A stretch of 64,000 bases of DNA from Arsenophonus sp031446125. GTDB lineage: Bacteria; Pseudomonadota; Gammaproteobacteria; Enterobacterales; Enterobacteriaceae. This document shows positions 1 to 8,483 of the stretch, piece after piece; position 1 is the stretch's first letter; every line of letters begins with the position of its first letter. The notes under the pieces are model-generated. The model was not told the DNA's origin. It did not search any database and saw only the letters and a list, made by a program, of their open reading frames with translations. Made by a program: the position numbers and the translations under genes. The stretch is from the NCBI GenBank assembly GCA_031446125.1, contig CP132909.1:496001-560000 (forward strand), written 5' to 3'.

Positions 1-902
1 TATCCTACTACTCTTTTTCCATGAATAGAACCTGATGTATATTGACCTCGAACAGTTTTTTCATGAAAATTAGTATAATCAATACGGCGCAAAGAACGCA
101 AAACTTTAACTTTTTCATCACGTATTCTATCAGCACTTAAATCTGCAGGTGGTGACATCGTAATCATGGTTAAAATTTGTAATAAATGATTTTGGAACAT
201 GTCACGCATTTGCCCTGTTTGATCAAAATAATTCCAACGGCCTTCTATTCCAATTTTTTCAGCAACTGTAATTTGGACATGGTCAATAGTTCGATAATCC
301 CAATTATGAATAAATAGGGAATTAGAAAAACGTAATGCCAACAAATTTAATACCGTTTCTTTACCTAAATAATGATCTACACGATAGATCTGATTTTCTT
401 TAAAATATTGAGAAAGCAAATTATTTATATTTTGAGAAGAAATAAGATTATTGCCCAATGGTTTTTCCATAACCACCTTATTAGGCTTCTTATTTAAGCC
501 AACATGCCCTAATCCATGACAAATAACACTAAAAGTTTTTGGTGGCATAGCTATATAATATATACTTGGTTTATCATCATTTGAAAGATATTTTGCCAAT
601 AAATTAAATTTATTAATATCATTGACATCTAAATTTAAAAAATCTAGTCTTCCACTAAGTTTGTCCCACAAAAAAGGTTCAATCTTTTCATTTAAAAAAA
701 AATCTAATGCTTCTCTTACTACTTTAATATAATTAATAGTATTCCATTGAGATCTACCAATTCCTATAATTCTTGTATTAGGATGAATATAACCCATTTT
801 TTCTAATTTGTAGAGAGATGGCAATAATTTACGACGACTTAAATCTCCTGTTGCACCAAAAATAATTAAATTACATTCATGAATAACTTTATTAACAAGC
901 AT
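1..902 (-). CDS. zwf: Glucose-6-phosphate dehydrogenase, 5' part (partial)
   Basis: Zwf oxidises glucose 6-phosphate with NADP+ to 6-phosphogluconolactone, the entry step of the oxidative pentose phosphate pathway in the cytoplasm. About 300 N-terminal codons lie in the window; the gene runs off the left edge. The frame is open throughout. The N-terminus carries the nucleotide-binding segment IFGATGDLSRRKLLPSLYKL, and further on the substrate-binding signature reads RVDHYLGKETVLNLLALR, where E. coli has RIDHYLG. The last complete codons before the edge read RGQYTSGSIHGKRVVG. The ATG at 902 is the natural start by alignment with the E. coli N-terminus. Edd, the usual downstream partner, lies outside the window if it is present; pykA and hexR, expected upstream, are absent. 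Confidence 0.95.
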   Translation of the reverse strand, partial: MLVNKVIHECNLIIFGATGDLSRRKLLPSLYKLEKMGYIHPNTRIIGIGRSQWNTINYIKVVREALDFFLNEKIEPFLWDKLSGRLDFLNLDVNDINKFNLLAKYLSNDDKPSIYYIAMPPKTFSVICHGLGHVGLNKKPNKVVMEKPLGNNLISSQNINNLLSQYFKENQIYRVDHYLGKETVLNLLALRFSNSLFIHNWDYRTIDHVQITVAEKIGIEGRWNYFDQTGQMRDMFQNHLLQILTMITMSPPADLSADRIRDEKVKVLRSLRRIDYTNFHEKTVRGQYTSGSIHGKRVVG

Positions 903-1940
903 TATATGGGATACTCCTAAAATATAAATCCATAATACCTTACAATTTCAATAGAAAACTAAATGCAATTTTTAGTGAATATTTAATACACAACATAAAG
1001 AATATTCATAAATTAAGTACATGATAATTAAATACACATATCGATATAACCAAAAAAATAGTATCAAAAACATTTTCCTAATCATTAATAAAAATAAAAA
1101 TATTGAAAAGGTAAATATATTTTTAATTATATTTAAAAAATAAAATTTTATATTTAATACTTAATAATATTAAAAAATTTTTACAAGAAAAAACATTTTT
1201 TATAACACCCTAAAGATGTAAGTATAAAACATAATTTTTAATTTTAAGTAATCTTTTTTAAAAAATATTCTTTAAAAATAAATAAAATTTTTATTTTACA
1301 AATATTTTTAAAATACTAATATGCTTTTAAATTTATATATTATAAATATTTTATATATATGGAATATTCATATAATATATAATTAATTATAATAAAAAAT
1401 AAGTATATTTCCCATTATGAAAAAATAATTTATTTCAAATTTGATGAATTTTATAAATAAAAACTTTCGATTATTTATATAAAAATAATATTGTAAAAAA
1501 ATATTAAAAATAAGAATAAAAAAAACAAAATAAATAATTTTATACACATATAAAATTATTTACAAAGATTAATTAATAAAATTAAAAATTAAATACTTTG
1601 AAAATATAATAAAATACATGCAAAATTTATCAATACAATTATATCTATTCCTATAAAAATAAAAATATTTAAAATATCTTTGAAAATATGTAATATTTTT
1701 AAATATTTTTAATAACTTATTCATAATATCATCTAAAAAAAATTATTGAATACAATAATTAACTGTATTTTTTATGAAAATTATATTGCATTCTAAAATA
1801 ACTAAACAAAAATAATGATTAATAAAATTATACAAAAAATATATTATAAAATTAATGTTATATTATCAAAAAAAATATAAAATATACAACATTTAATAAC
1901 ATAAAAAAATATCAAACAAAATATTAATCAATAATGTTTA
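903..1940. other. Gene-free AT-rich spacer zwf-lpxM
   Basis: About 1 kb of extremely AT-rich DNA with no open frame, no recognisable protein similarity in any frame that I could find, and no clear hairpin. In E. coli hexR and pykA lie between zwf and lpxM, so this is probably the eroded site of those genes, but nothing recognisable remains. Confidence 0.6.
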
Positions 1941-2912
1941 TCAATAAAGATCATCACGAAGATAAGGTTCTATCTCACCCAATTTTCTAGTTTTTAATAA
2001 TTTTAATATCCATGTGTATTGTTCTAAATAGGGTTTTACTAAACATTCTACTTCTTCATTAATTCTACGTGCAATATACCGATTATTTTTTCCGATAATA
2101 TCTCGCATTGGTTTTCGAATATAAATATGTAATTTATGAGTTTTATGGTTATATACAGGAAATAGTGGTACTATCTCTGCATTACATGCTTTCATTAATT
2201 TTCCTATAACAGGCAAAGTAGCTTTATAAGTACCAAAAAAATCCACGAATTCACTATTTTTTTTGCCATGATCCTGATCAGGCAAATAAAACCCTAAAAA
2301 TCCTTCCCTAACACTAGAAATAAATGGTCTAATACCAGCTTTACGAGAATGTAAACGACCGCCAAAAGAACATCTTGCTTTATTCCATAAATAATCAGCA
2401 AGGGCATTTTTTTGGTGATGAAACATAGCAGCCATTTTTTCTCCTCTTGCAGCCAATAACATTGCTGGAATATCAACAGCCCAACAATGGGGTACCATAA
2501 AAATAATATTACGTCCTTGTTTTTTTAATTCTTTAATAATTTCAAAATTATACCACTGTGTTCGAACTAATATTTTATCTGCACCCCTTAATACTAACTC
2601 TGTTAATATTGCAAAAGATTGCGGTGCAACTGAAAACATTTTATCAATATATTTCTCTCTTTCTTCTTCAGTAAATTCAGGAAAACAATATAGCAAATTA
2701 ATTTTTGCTCTTCTTCTGGTATTCTTTGCTAATTTACCAATTAATTTACCTATTTTAGCTAAACATAAATCACGTACTGTAATAGGAAGATATACCATAC
2801 TTACTAATAATAAAATGCCGATCCACATTACCCAATATTTAGGATGTAAATACATAAAATGAAAAGTAGGAACATAACCAAGTTTATTATTTTTATCCTG
2901 TTTTTTTTTCAT
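1941..2912 (-). CDS. lpxM: Lipid A myristoyltransferase LpxM (MsbB)
   Basis: LpxM transfers a myristoyl group from acyl carrier protein to the (KDO)2-lauroyl-lipid IVA intermediate, the last acylation of hexa-acyl lipid A at the inner membrane. A hydrophobic anchor lies near residues 25-45 (YWVMWIGILLLVSMVYL). The acyltransferase HX4D motif is HCWAVD with His142 and Asp147, and the region YLPDQDHGKKNSEFVDFFGTY and the C-terminal EQYTWILKLLKTRK match E. coli LpxM closely. I chose the ATG at 2912, giving 323 residues, the E. coli length; an in-frame TTG four codons upstream (2924) is less likely. It is followed by mepM on the same strand as in E. coli. Its retention implies that lipid A is still fully acylated, which is inference. 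Confidence 0.95.
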   Translation of the reverse strand: MKKKQDKNNKLGYVPTFHFMYLHPKYWVMWIGILLLVSMVYLPITVRDLCLAKIGKLIGKLAKNTRRRAKINLLYCFPEFTEEEREKYIDKMFSVAPQSFAILTELVLRGADKILVRTQWYNFEIIKELKKQGRNIIFMVPHCWAVDIPAMLLAARGEKMAAMFHHQKNALADYLWNKARCSFGGRLHSRKAGIRPFISSVREGFLGFYLPDQDHGKKNSEFVDFFGTYKATLPVIGKLMKACNAEIVPLFPVYNHKTHKLHIYIRKPMRDIIGKNNRYIARRINEEVECLVKPYLEQYTWILKLLKTRKLGEIEPYLRDDLY

Positions 2913-3082
2913 TAATACACTCAAATAGAAGAAAAAAATAAAATTTATAATAACTCATATTTTATTATGACAATTGTTGATAAATCACATATTTTTTTTA
3001 AAAAACAAAATAACTGATTACTAATAAAAAAACTATATTATCTATCTAAAAAATAATATAAATATTCGGAAAAATTTTTTTA

Positions 3083-4441
3083 TTAATCAATCGTTAATTT
3101 TACTGTATGATCTCTTACTTTTTCCAAATAAAGTTGACGTTCTTTACCTGTTAATTTACCTGAATCAGGTAAATTAACAGTTAATGGATTTACTGCTCGC
3201 TTATTAAACCATAATTCATAATGAAGATGTGGCCCGGTAGTACGTCCAGTATTTCCTGATAATCCAATACATTCACCTTTTTTTATTTTTTGTCCTGGTT
3301 TAACTAATAACTTTCCTAAATGCATATAACGGGTTACATATTGATGACCATGACGAATTGCAATAAAATTTCCAGCTGCTCCAGCGTATTTGGCTACAAT
3401 AATTTCACCATCACTCACTGCTAATATAGGAGTTCCTATGGGCATCGAAAAATCGACTCCCTGATGAGGAGCTAAACGTCCTGTTACTGGATTTACGCGA
3501 CGCAAACTAAAATGTGAAGATACTCGAAATGCTGTGCCTGTTGGATAACGTAAAAAATCTAGTTCTAAACTATTAGCTTCACTATCATAATAGTGACCAT
3601 TATTTGCTCGAAAAACATAATAATTTTTTCCATTAGTTAATAAATGAATGCCTAATAAACGACTTTGCTTACTATGAATATCAAAAAACATTTCACGACT
3701 TAATAATATAGAAAATCTATCATCATATTTTAATTTTTTTAAATCAATTTGCAATTTTAATATTTTAGAAACTTCACAAGCTTCTTTATAAGTTAAACCT
3801 GCATGCATAACACTATTAATAAAATTGTTGATTATTTTTCCTTTTATAACTTTTTCAATCCAAATACCGGTACGAATTTTTTTTTCTTCATTAAAAATAT
3901 TAGACTTACCTTGGCGAGTATATACTCTTATTTCTCGTTTAGAAATAATCCATGTTAATACTTGTAATTCACCATTTTTATTTAATTCCCAATTTAAAAT
4001 TTGTCCAATTTTTAAATTACGTAACGCTTTATATTTATTAGACAATATGGCAATATCACTAACATCTAAACCATACTGAGTCAAAATACTTGTTAGATTG
4101 TCACCATTTAAAACAATATGCTCATCAGAAAAAATTTTTCTTTCATTAACGATTTCTTCATCCGATAATAATTCATTATGATTATTAATTGTAATATTAT
4201 TATCTAAATTAGTACTTTTTCTCATATCTGTTGAATAATTATGAGAAGTATCCAACATAATCCCTGTTTTTATGGATGATTCTTTCTGTAAAGTATTTAT
4301 ATCTATATCGTCAGGATGAATAACCACAGGTTTCCAAATACCAACAACTACTGTTATTAAAGTTAATGTACCTAACATAATTTTATGTGGCTTAGGTAAA
4401 TTACCATATACCTGAACGATAGTTTTCACCATCTGCTGCAC
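3083..4441 (-). CDS. mepM: Murein DD-endopeptidase MepM (YebA)
   Basis: MepM cleaves the D-Ala-mDAP peptide cross-links of peptidoglycan so that new glycan strands can be inserted. The 452-residue protein (E. coli 440) has an N-terminal membrane anchor near residues 20-40, a LysM-type segment near residues 110-160 (GDNLTSILTQYGLDVSDIAI), and a C-terminal LytM/M23 zinc peptidase domain. Zinc ligands are visible in HQGVDFSMPIGTPI (HxxxD) and in GPHLHYELW (HxH). The start is a GTG at 4441 giving MQQMVKTIV, which aligns with E. coli MQQIARSVA; it lies 14 nt after the znuA stop. The genes lpxM, mepM and znuA run in the same direction as in E. coli. Confidence 0.95.
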   Translation of the reverse strand: MQQMVKTIVQVYGNLPKPHKIMLGTLTLITVVVGIWKPVVIHPDDIDINTLQKESSIKTGIMLDTSHNYSTDMRKSTNLDNNITINNHNELLSDEEIVNERKIFSDEHIVLNGDNLTSILTQYGLDVSDIAILSNKYKALRNLKIGQILNWELNKNGELQVLTWIISKREIRVYTRQGKSNIFNEEKKIRTGIWIEKVIKGKIINNFINSVMHAGLTYKEACEVSKILKLQIDLKKLKYDDRFSILLSREMFFDIHSKQSRLLGIHLLTNGKNYYVFRANNGHYYDSEANSLELDFLRYPTGTAFRVSSHFSLRRVNPVTGRLAPHQGVDFSMPIGTPILAVSDGEIIVAKYAGAAGNFIAIRHGHQYVTRYMHLGKLLVKPGQKIKKGECIGLSGNTGRTTGPHLHYELWFNKRAVNPLTVNLPDSGKLTGKERQLYLEKVRDHTVKLTID

Positions 4442-4455
4442 GTATTCAATTCCTT

Positions 4456-5430
4456 CTAATTTTTATCTAGACAGTTTTTAAATTGATGAGATAAAACCTT
4501 TAAAAATTCTATATAACTATTTTTACTTAAATTAATACTACTCCCTAAGGGGTCTAAAATACCCATTTTTATATCTATATCTTTTATAACAGTAGTAATA
4601 ACATTTGTTTTAAATTGTGGTTCAAGAAAAATACACATTGCATTTTTTTGACTCAATATTCTTCTTATTTGATATAATTTTTTAGCACCAGGTTGAATAA
4701 TAGGATTAATTGTAAAATAACCTAATGAAGATAAATTATAATGTTTTTCAAAATAATTATAAGCATCATGAAATACAAAATATTCTTTATCAACTACTGA
4801 TCTTAACATGTTAGCAATATATTTATCAGTTTTCGTTAAATCTAAATAAAATTTATGAAGATTAAAATTCAATTGGCTTTGATATTTAGGATACAATACT
4901 ATTAAACGATCATAGATAATTTTAGCCGTAATCCTTGCAATATCAGGGGATAACCAAATATGTACATTATATGTACTATGTATCTTTTCTTCAGAAAAGT
5001 AAAAATTACTATTATAAACACTTTTGTTTTTTAGCAATGGGATATTATTATTTTTTAATAAAATTTTTTTTACATCCAATTCTTCCATTAAAGTAATTCG
5101 TTTTTTATTAGGAAAATTTATTAATAACTTTCTTAAAAAAGATTCCATATCAGGACCAATCCAAACAAAAAGATCGGCTTTCTTGATTTTTTTTATATCA
5201 GAAGGTCTTAAAAAATAATGATGCGGTGAAACCATATTAGGTAATAATATTTCCACATCAGTTACATTATGAGTAATAGCAGAAGCAATAAAACCCAATG
5301 GACGAATTGAAGTGATAACATTTGCTTCTATACTAAACACAATACTTACTAAAAATAAAAGAAAAATACATTTTGTTATAATTATTTGAATAATCTTAAT
5401 TCTTTTATGTAACATAAAGATATTTTCCAT
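4456..5430 (-). CDS. znuA: Zinc ABC transporter periplasmic binding protein ZnuA
   Basis: ZnuA captures zinc in the periplasm and delivers it to ZnuB/ZnuC. The 324-residue protein starts with a basic then hydrophobic signal peptide (about residues 1-37). The metal-binding histidines of the cluster A-I family are visible in MVSPHHYFLRPSD (His70/71), HIWLSPD (His157) and FHDAY (His221). The C-terminal cysteine pair of ZnuA is also present, one in CIFLEPQFK and one near the end in FKNCLDKN. The flexible His- and Asp-rich loop that E. coli ZnuA has between the first two ligands is missing; residues 113-150 are Lys/Asn/Leu-rich instead. The gene is divergent from znuC across a 62-nt spacer that holds a Zur-box-like sequence. 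Confidence 0.93.
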   Translation of the reverse strand: MENIFMLHKRIKIIQIIITKCIFLLFLVSIVFSIEANVITSIRPLGFIASAITHNVTDVEILLPNMVSPHHYFLRPSDIKKIKKADLFVWIGPDMESFLRKLLINFPNKKRITLMEELDVKKILLKNNNIPLLKNKSVYNSNFYFSEEKIHSTYNVHIWLSPDIARITAKIIYDRLIVLYPKYQSQLNFNLHKFYLDLTKTDKYIANMLRSVVDKEYFVFHDAYNYFEKHYNLSSLGYFTINPIIQPGAKKLYQIRRILSQKNAMCIFLEPQFKTNVITTVIKDIDIKMGILDPLGSSINLSKNSYIEFLKVLSHQFKNCLDKN

Positions 5431-5442
5431 AGATTAATTTTA

Positions 5443-5465
5443 TTAATGTTATATCATAAAATTTT
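5443..5465. promoter_or_regulatory. Candidate Zur operator between znuA and znuC
   Basis: The 23 bases here match the enterobacterial Zur consensus (GAAATGTTATANTATAACATTTC with A at N) at 17 positions, including an unbroken AATGTTATA half and a TATAA-ATTT second half. The place is exactly where the E. coli Zur operator sits, in the divergent znuA/znuC promoter. The composition is AT-rich, so chance similarity is not negligible. Whether a zur gene exists cannot be seen from this window. Confidence 0.45.
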
Positions 5466-5492
5466 AAACATTCGGCAAAAAAAATATTTACC

Positions 5493-6200
5493 ATGCACAC
5501 CCTACTAAGTTTGAAAAATATTACTGTTAGTTTTAATTCTCATGAAATAATCAAAAATATCTCTTTTGATTTACATTCACTTGAAATATTGACATTATTA
5601 GGTCCAAATGGTGCAGGTAAATCAACACTTGCAAAAATACTTTTGGGACTTATACTGCCAAATCAGGGAAAAATTATTTATCCAACTAAATTACGTATTG
5701 GTTATGTACCACAAAAATTATCTTTAGAACTAATAATTCCTCTAACGGTTAAACGTTTCATGACGTTAAAACCTAGAGTAAAAATTAATGATGTCATCCA
5801 CACTTTAAAACGTGTCGGTGCCGATCATCTTCTTCACCAAGAAATGCAAAAATTATCAGGAGGTGAAACACAACGTGTTTTACTTGCCCGTGCATTACTT
5901 CATCAACCACAATTGCTTGTCTTAGATGAACCAACTCAAGGTGTAGACATCAATGGTCAAATCATTTTATATAACATGATTCATAATATTCGTACAGAAT
6001 TCCATTGTGCTATTTTTATGATTTCACATGATCTGCACCTAATTATGAGCATAAGTGATAAAATACTGTGCATTAATAAACAGATTTTCTGTTCTGGACA
6101 TCCTAAAGATGTGGTTTTAGATCCAAAATTTATTGCTATGTTTGGTCATCATAATTCAAAAAAAACTTATATACATAACCATAAAAAAAAATCACTGTGA
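5493..6200 (+). CDS. znuC: Zinc ABC transporter ATPase ZnuC
   Basis: ZnuC is the cytoplasmic ATP-hydrolysing subunit that powers zinc import through ZnuB. The 235-residue protein (E. coli 251) has Walker A GPNGAGKST near residues 37-45, a Q-loop region VPQKLSLEL, the ABC signature LSGGETQRVLLARALL, Walker B LLVLDEPTQGVD and the H-loop MISHDLHLIM. These are complete, so the protein should be active. The C-terminus is shorter than in E. coli and ends in a lysine/histidine-rich tail. It lies 48 nt upstream of znuB and is probably cotranscribed with it from the znuA/znuC divergent promoter. Confidence 0.95.
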   Translation: MHTLLSLKNITVSFNSHEIIKNISFDLHSLEILTLLGPNGAGKSTLAKILLGLILPNQGKIIYPTKLRIGYVPQKLSLELIIPLTVKRFMTLKPRVKINDVIHTLKRVGADHLLHQEMQKLSGGETQRVLLARALLHQPQLLVLDEPTQGVDINGQIILYNMIHNIRTEFHCAIFMISHDLHLIMSISDKILCINKQIFCSGHPKDVVLDPKFIAMFGHHNSKKTYIHNHKKKSL

Positions 6201-6248
6201 TTTTAATCATGACATCAATAAGATATTTAATAGGAAAATAATATCATA

Positions 6249-7034
6249 ATGATTAAATTATTATTTCCTGGATGGTTAGCTGGTATGCTATTAGCTATAG
6301 TATCAGGATTGTTAGGTTCATTTATTATTTGGCGACGCATGTCTTATTTTGGCGATACTCTTGCTCATGCTTCACTTGTAGGTATTGCTTTTGGATTATT
6401 ATTTCAAATGAATCTATTTTATTCTGTAATTCTTATTACAATTATTTTAGCAATGTTGTTAACTTGGTTAGAAAAATATCCTCAACTCTCCATAGACACC
6501 CTATTGGGGATAATGGCACACAGTACTCTCTCGATAGGATTAGTTATGATTAGCTTAATAGAAAATATACGTATGGATTTAATAACTTATTTATTTGGGG
6601 ATCTATTATCAGTAACTAATGAAGATATTTTTTTAATTGCTGTGGGTATTACTATTGTTTGTATAATTCTGATATGGCAATGGCGTAATTTAGTCTCAAT
6701 AACTATTAATCAAGATTTAGCTTTTATAGACGGTATAAAAATACAAAAACTCAAAGCATTATTAATGCTTGTAACAGCAATTACAATAGGAATTGCAATA
6801 AAATTTGTTGGTGCTTTAATTATTACTTCATTATTTATTATTCCTTCAGCCACTGGAAGACAATTTGCAAAAACACCAGAACAAATGGCTGTTATTTCGA
6901 TCATTATTGCTATGTTTTCTGTAACTGGTGGACTGATAATATCTGCATTTTATGATACACCAACAGGACCATCAGTTGTGATTTGTGCAAGCAGTTTATT
7001 CATATTGAGTTTATTATTCAAAATAAAAAAATGA
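6249..7034 (+). CDS. znuB: Zinc ABC transporter permease ZnuB
   Basis: ZnuB is the inner-membrane channel subunit of the ZnuABC zinc importer. The 261-residue protein (the E. coli length) is almost wholly hydrophobic, with about eight membrane spans. Family-typical stretches include SGLLGSFIIWRRMSYFGDTLAHASL near the N-terminus, the ATPase-contacting region around GIKIQKLKALLMLVTAITIGIAIK, and YDTPTGPSVVICAS near the C-terminus. All three Znu subunits are therefore intact. In E. coli the next genes would be ruvB and ruvA; here znuB is followed by gene-free DNA. Confidence 0.95.
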   Translation: MIKLLFPGWLAGMLLAIVSGLLGSFIIWRRMSYFGDTLAHASLVGIAFGLLFQMNLFYSVILITIILAMLLTWLEKYPQLSIDTLLGIMAHSTLSIGLVMISLIENIRMDLITYLFGDLLSVTNEDIFLIAVGITIVCIILIWQWRNLVSITINQDLAFIDGIKIQKLKALLMLVTAITIGIAIKFVGALIITSLFIIPSATGRQFAKTPEQMAVISIIIAMFSVTGGLIISAFYDTPTGPSVVICASSLFILSLLFKIKK

Positions 7035-7395
7035 TTTAGATATTATTCTATAAAAATAGAAATTTCTGGATTTTTTAAAACAATAATAAAAACATTTATA
7101 TTTAATATTAGGACTAATAAAATAATTTATTTAAAATATTTATATTATAGATTTATAATTATAATTATTTTAAATTTCTATATCAAAATATGATACACAA
7201 ATAAAATAATGCAATATTTATATTTTATAATTATAAAAAACTTAAAAAACTATTTTTTATATAATATTTTAAAAATTTTATTTTAGAATCTATATAAAAA
7301 GAAAATATTCTCATATTTTTATTATTTTTAAAAATAAAGGATTATAAAATATCTTAATAAAAAATATAAAAATCATGTTATATTTCAAAAGAAAT
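7035..7395. other. Gene-free spacer where ruvAB would be expected
   Basis: AT-rich spacer of about 360 nt with no open frame and no recognisable trace. In E. coli ruvB, ruvA and ruvC lie between znuB and yebC. Here the decayed yebC follows directly, so ruvABC has been deleted from this locus. Confidence 0.6.
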
Positions 7396-8126
7396 TTAAT
7401 CTGTAAAATTAAAAGTATGATATGCTGATTTTACATCATAAAAATCTTATAAAATATCAATCAAACGCAATAGTTTATATTTTTTTCCAATATCTATTTT
7501 TTTTGTTACTGGAATCATAATTATTTCAGTTGTTACAGAGAAAAAACCAACTAAATTCAAAATTTTTTTGCTTCAACAAAAATTTCTAATTTAGTATATA
7601 CATCAATACAACCATCGCAATATTAAATATCTTCTATAACAGTACTTAATACAGTTTCTGCAAAACTATTTTTATCAATAAAAGACACATTTAACTAAAA
7701 ACGTTACATTTCATGAATAATTTCATGAATAAATAACTTACAGAAAATTTAAAAAGAAAACTGTTAGAATATTTAGCAAAAGCATTACTTATCTCAGATA
7801 CAATACGATTACGGTTATCAGTCAAACAATCCACCATAAAAAAAGTATTATTAGAAACATAACCTTTATAAATAATATTTTTATATTACTATTTTCATAA
7901 TTTACTGCACTACGTGATATAGCACGATTAGTAGTATCTCGTGTCATATTATTATATAATTCTTTATCGATAACACAACGTAATCATGAATTTTATTAAA
8001 AATTAGAACTACCTAATCGAGTTTCTATTATTACTTTACAGATAATTTGACTAAAAAGTTTATTACGCTTAGTATTTTGTTCAGATCTTCTATTTTTATA
8101 TTATCTCATTTTCTGTAATCTGCCAT
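7396..8126 (-). pseudogene. yebC: Decayed yebC (YebC/PmpR-family protein)
   Basis: On the minus strand a degraded reading frame follows YebC from start to stop. The start at 8126 reads MADYRK, then a stop where E. coli has a Trp near MAGHSKWANTKHRK. Later blocks are LRCVIDKELYNNMTRDTTNRAISR (E. coli [24 protein letters not shown]), FFMVDCLTDNRNRIVSEISNAF (E. coli AVMVECLSDNRNRTVAEVRHAF) and KLLRLIDIL at the C-terminus, where the next codon is TAA in place of the E. coli Glu codon. The blocks fall in different frames and are split by several stops. The span would encode about 243 codons (E. coli 246). YebC proteins act in translation of difficult peptide stretches; the position before aspS matches E. 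coli synteny. Confidence 0.88.
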
Positions 8127-8483
8127 GTATAATCTGCATAAAATAATTTTTAGAAAAAATTATAAATATTATGTATATTTCATAATTTTTGATTAAACAT
8201 TTATAAAAAAATAATCTATTTTATTAATAGTTATTAAATAAATAAATTTCCTACAATTTTTTGAAATACTTATTCACAAATTATTGCATTAATTTTTAAT
8301 TATTCAGAATATTATCTTTTTAAAATATTCATTATGTCAGAATTTATATATATTATAGAATAGTATTTCTATTATATAGAATAATTTATTAAAAATTAAT
8401 TATTATCTAGTAAATATGCATCAAATTAATTCTACAAATCAAAAATAACATTAATGCTCAATCGATTAATTGATCAAAAAATA
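8127..8483. other. Gene-free spacer, nudB lost
   Basis: About 360 nt of AT-rich sequence between the decayed yebC and the 3' end of aspS. E. coli has nudB here (dihydroneopterin triphosphate pyrophosphatase). I see no remnant of it. Confidence 0.55.

Noticed and set aside
2913..2924. TTG start four codons upstream for LpxM
   Set aside because: ATG at 2912 gives the exact E. coli length and needs no rare start codon.
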